64,000 nucleotides of DNA from Lachnospiraceae bacterium (GTDB lineage: Bacteria; Bacillota; Clostridia; Lachnospirales; Lachnospiraceae), in the NCBI GenBank assembly GCA_016283755.1, contig JAEENO010000018.1:1-64000 (forward strand), written 5' to 3'. Below the pieces are notes generated by a model. The model was not told where the DNA came from and searched no databases. It worked only from the letters and a program-made list of their open reading frames with translations. Of the stretch, positions 61,759 to 64,000 are shown in pieces (position 1 is the first letter of the stretch; every line of letters begins with the position of its first letter). The translations under genes were made by a program, and so were the position numbers.

Positions 61759-62661
61759 ATGAAAGCACATTTTCACCTTCCTGGGTTGTTTGAATTTTAC
61801 GAATTATATAAAAAGTTCCTGCAATTATTCTATGAGCACCGTGAGTACTTTTATGATAATTGCGATATAGGTTCGATATACGGCGCGCCTGCAGATTGCC
61901 TCTGGGGAGGCGGCAGGGTTGGATTTGGAGATGCTGATATTAATGATGTATTGAATCTTATAAAAGAGTACGGGATTTCTGCGAGACTTACTTTCAGTAA
62001 TTCTTTAATAACAGAAAAGCACTTGGCCGACAAAAAGTGTAACATGTTATGTGAAGCCTTTGAAAAAGTGGCTTCCAATACTAATGTTTTAAACGGAGTA
62101 ATAGTACATTCCGATTTATTGTTGGATTATCTTAAAAAGCGCTATCCGTATATGTATTTCGTATCTTCAACTACCAAGGTTCTGACTGATTTTAATGATT
62201 TGAAAAAAGAATTGGAACGGGAAGAATATAGATACGTTGTGCCGGACTTCAGACTTAATAAGGAATTCAATAAGCTCGAAAGCTTATCGCAGGAACTAAA
62301 AGATAAAGTAGAGTTTCTATGTAACGAGTGTTGTTCTTTTAATTGCAATGAAAGAAAAAAGTGTTACGAGAATGTAAGTCGTAAGAGTCTTGGCGAAGAA
62401 GCGGAAGATCATATCTGCCATTCTACGGATGCTAAAACCGGTTATCGCTTTTCAAAAGCGATGAAGAACCCGGCCTTTATAGGAACTGACCTTATTTACA
62501 GAGGCTATCTGCCAAACGGCTTTTCTAACTTTAAAATAGAGGGCCGTTCCCTTGGCAGTGCGATTGTATTGGAGTTTTTGCTCTATTACATGACAAAACC
62601 GGAATATCAGTTAAATGTGCGTGAAGAAATATACTTAGACAGTACGTTGGATTTGTTTTAA
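61759..62661 (+). CDS. Peptidase U32-like protein with cysteine cluster, function unknown
   Basis: The 300-residue protein looks like a TIM-barrel of the U32 kind: an early loop GARLTFSNSLI, strands VLNGVIVHS and YFVSSTTKVL, VVPDFRLNKEF, and then a cysteine-rich segment EFLCNECCSFNCNERKKC (about residues 190-208). U32 relatives such as UbiU and UbiV carry an iron-sulfur cluster on similar cysteines. No ribosome binding site is seen in the short gap after the peptidase gene, suggesting coupled translation. Assignment to U32 is tentative. Confidence 0.6.
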   Translation: MKAHFHLPGLFEFYELYKKFLQLFYEHREYFYDNCDIGSIYGAPADCLWGGGRVGFGDADINDVLNLIKEYGISARLTFSNSLITEKHLADKKCNMLCEAFEKVASNTNVLNGVIVHSDLLLDYLKKRYPYMYFVSSTTKVLTDFNDLKKELEREEYRYVVPDFRLNKEFNKLESLSQELKDKVEFLCNECCSFNCNERKKCYENVSRKSLGEEAEDHICHSTDAKTGYRFSKAMKNPAFIGTDLIYRGYLPNGFSNFKIEGRSLGSAIVLEFLLYYMTKPEYQLNVREEIYLDSTLDLF

Positions 62662-62683
62662 TGATTATAATGAGGGATTAAAT

Positions 62684-63169
62684 ATGAAAGCATATTTTGC
62701 GGGAGGCTGTTTCTGGTGTGTGACACCGATTTATAAGATTTACGGCGTCGATAAAGTAGTCTGCGGTTATTCCGGCGGCGATGAAGTAAATCCTACATAT
62801 GAGGATGTCAAGAAGCAGAAGACAGGTCACAGAGAGACAATCTGCCTTGAATACGATGAGAAGAATGTTACCTATGATAACCTTCTTGATATCTATCTTG
62901 CAAATGTAGATCCGTTTGATTCGGAAGGTCAGTTTATTGATAAGGGATTTTCTTACACCCTTGCAATCTATTACACGACCGAAGATGAAAAGAAAAAAGC
63001 GGAAGCAAAAATTGCAGCTCTTGAAGAAAAAGAAGGTCGCAAGACTGCAATAGCAATAGAGCCGTTTAAGGCATTCTACGAAGCGGAAGAAGAGCATCAG
63101 GATTATTATCTTAAGAATCCTGAGAATTTTGAAAAAGAGCTTATTGAAAGCGGCCGTAAGAAAATTTGA
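62684..63169 (+). CDS. msrA: Peptide-methionine (S)-S-oxide reductase
   Basis: The 161-residue enzyme has the catalytic GCFWC motif near the start (FAGGCFWCVTPIYK), GYSGGDEVNPTYEDV and GHRET. It repairs methionine-S-sulfoxide. The second half is less typical (VDPFDSEGQFIDKGFSYTLA in place of the usual HDPT..NRQGNDIGTQYRS), matching the divergent clostridial form. A terminator follows. Confidence 0.93.
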   Translation: MKAYFAGGCFWCVTPIYKIYGVDKVVCGYSGGDEVNPTYEDVKKQKTGHRETICLEYDEKNVTYDNLLDIYLANVDPFDSEGQFIDKGFSYTLAIYYTTEDEKKKAEAKIAALEEKEGRKTAIAIEPFKAFYEAEEEHQDYYLKNPENFEKELIESGRKKI

Positions 63170-63177
63170 TACAAGTA

Positions 63178-63212
63178 AAGCCCCGGGATACGAAAAATCC
63201 CGGGGCTTATTG
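63178..63212. terminator. Terminator between convergent msrA and ABC exporter genes
   Basis: The perfect 12-bp stem AAGCCCCGGGAT (63178-63189) / ATCCCGGGGCTT (63197-63208) has a 7-nt loop. It lies between convergent genes and can serve both. Confidence 0.85.
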
Positions 63213-63236
63213 TATATCGAAAATAGCTATTGAGAG

Positions 63237-64000
63237 TTAACTCTCCGTCACCTGAGCTTTTTGCATATTGTAATATACGCCCTTTTTCTCCATAAGCTCT
63301 GCGTGAGTTCCACGCTCTACAATTTCACCGTCATTAATTACGAGAATCAAATCTGCATTCATTATTGTTGAGAGGCGATGCGCGATTGCAATAATTGTGC
63401 GTTTTCCTGCAAGTTCACCGATAGCCTTCTGAATCTGACGTTCGGTTGCAACATCGACTGAAGCGGTCGCTTCATCAAGTACAATAATAGGACTCGTACG
63501 TAAGATGGCGCGGGCGATTGCCACACGCTGCTTTTGACCACCCGAAAGTCTTAATCCTCGTTCTCCGACCTGTGTCTCATATTGCTGCGGCATATGGAGA
63601 ATATCTTCATGGATATGAGCAGCTTTGGCAGCAGCTTCTATTTCTTCTCGTGTCGCATCCGGACGCGCATATCCGATGTTCTCGGCGATGCTTCCGTTAA
63701 AGAGGAATGTATCCTGCAATACCGGAGAGATATTATGCCTTAAGCTTTCCAAAGTAACAGTTTTAATATCCTGGCCGTCAATTAATATCTTTCCCTCAAT
63801 CGGGTCGTAGAATCTTGATATAAGCTGGGTTGCGGTGGTTTTACCTACACCTGTCGGACCGACGAGGGCAACCATCATTCCCGGTTCGCATGAGAATGAG
63901 ACATGCTTTAATACCGGAACTTCATTCTCGTAATGGAAGGTTACATTATCAAAGCAAAGTGCGCCTTTTACATCCGTTAACGGCTTTGCGTCCTTTGCAT
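63237..64000 (-). CDS. ABC exporter ATPase/permease, C-terminal ATPase part (5' end outside window)
   Basis: The frame is open from the stop at 63237 to the window edge, so the protein starts to the right of 64000 and only the ATPase domain is visible. Motifs in order: Walker A GPTGVGKTT, the Q-loop PVLQDTFLF, the signature LSGGQKQRVAIARA, Walker B IIVLDEATASVD and the switch histidine in AIAHRLST. ADGTVL-like ends and the DNVTFHYENEVPVLKHVSF start are typical of MsbA/multidrug-type exporters with a fused membrane domain. An internal ATG at 63878 is not the start. Confidence 0.94.
   Translation of the reverse strand, partial: AKDAKPLTDVKGALCFDNVTFHYENEVPVLKHVSFSCEPGMMVALVGPTGVGKTTATQLISRFYDPIEGKILIDGQDIKTVTLESLRHNISPVLQDTFLFNGSIAENIGYARPDATREEIEAAAKAAHIHEDILHMPQQYETQVGERGLRLSGGQKQRVAIARAILRTSPIIVLDEATASVDVATERQIQKAIGELAGKRTIIAIAHRLSTIMNADLILVINDGEIVERGTHAELMEKKGVYYNMQKAQVTES

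Noticed and set aside
63237-63878. A complete 213-residue ATPase starting at the ATG at 63878
   Set aside because: The frame stays open to the window edge and the upstream residues are the normal start of an ABC exporter ATPase domain.

Overview
The window looks like chromosome from an anaerobic, low-to-moderate GC Gram-positive bacterium of the Clostridia, most likely a Lachnospiraceae member. The grounds are the Gram-positive order of the S10-spc-alpha ribosomal cluster, the zinc-type S14 and zinc-lid adenylate kinase, ferredoxin-linked 2-oxoacid metabolism, ECF vitamin transport with an FMN riboswitch, and strong AGGAGG ribosome binding sites. The genus is inference. There are no rRNA or tRNA genes, CRISPR arrays, phage genes or insertion sequences.

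Layout. 1-5424: a LysR regulator faces a ferredoxin/2-oxoacid:ferredoxin oxidoreductase operon (korDABC), followed by a CoA-transferase; together they could turn 2-oxoglutarate into succinate. 5557-7970: an AT-rich three-gene cassette of unknown function with its own strong promoter (a secreted papain-like cysteine peptidase with propeptide-like N-terminus, a Tyr-rich membrane-anchored protein and a polytopic membrane protein). 8020-9398: a CBS-domain protein and an rRNA-type methyltransferase. 9399-10074: a 270-nt nested inverted repeat, a consensus promoter and a branched leader RNA. 10075-26248: S10, spc and alpha operons with secY, adk, map, infA, rpmJ, rpoA and rplQ.

26.3-52.3 kb holds about 26 kb of unrelated genes: a two-component system, mutS2, a catalytically dead HtrA-like protein, yhaM, rlmCD-type methyltransferase, glutaminase, an internally deleted rsgA remnant, a phosphatase, transporters, a chemoreceptor, an orphan larC lacking its C-terminal domain, GDPD, two cyclic-di-GMP phosphodiesterases, FMN riboswitch-ribU, an FMN-dependent oxidase, nth, a VanW protein and trmL. 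At 52.3-56.6 kb the sequence resumes with ecfA1-ecfA2-ecfT-truA-rplM-rpsI, which in Bacillus follows rplQ directly, so this block interrupts an ancestral neighbourhood. 56.7-64.0 kb is accessory and housekeeping: an AAA/DUF4143 ATPase, a methyltransferase, an acetyltransferase, an M13 peptidase, a U32-like protein, msrA and the end of an ABC exporter.

The most notable non-coding signals are: a double-hairpin repeat in two copies (3847-3921 and 22805-22881) whose stems covary; a palindrome placed identically before two -10 boxes (36106 and 40549); structured leaders before rpsJ, rpmJ, rpsM and rplM; and a promoter whose -10 box sits in the loop of a terminator-like hairpin (59776-59825). All functional statements come from reading the sequence and from family knowledge; no database search was run.
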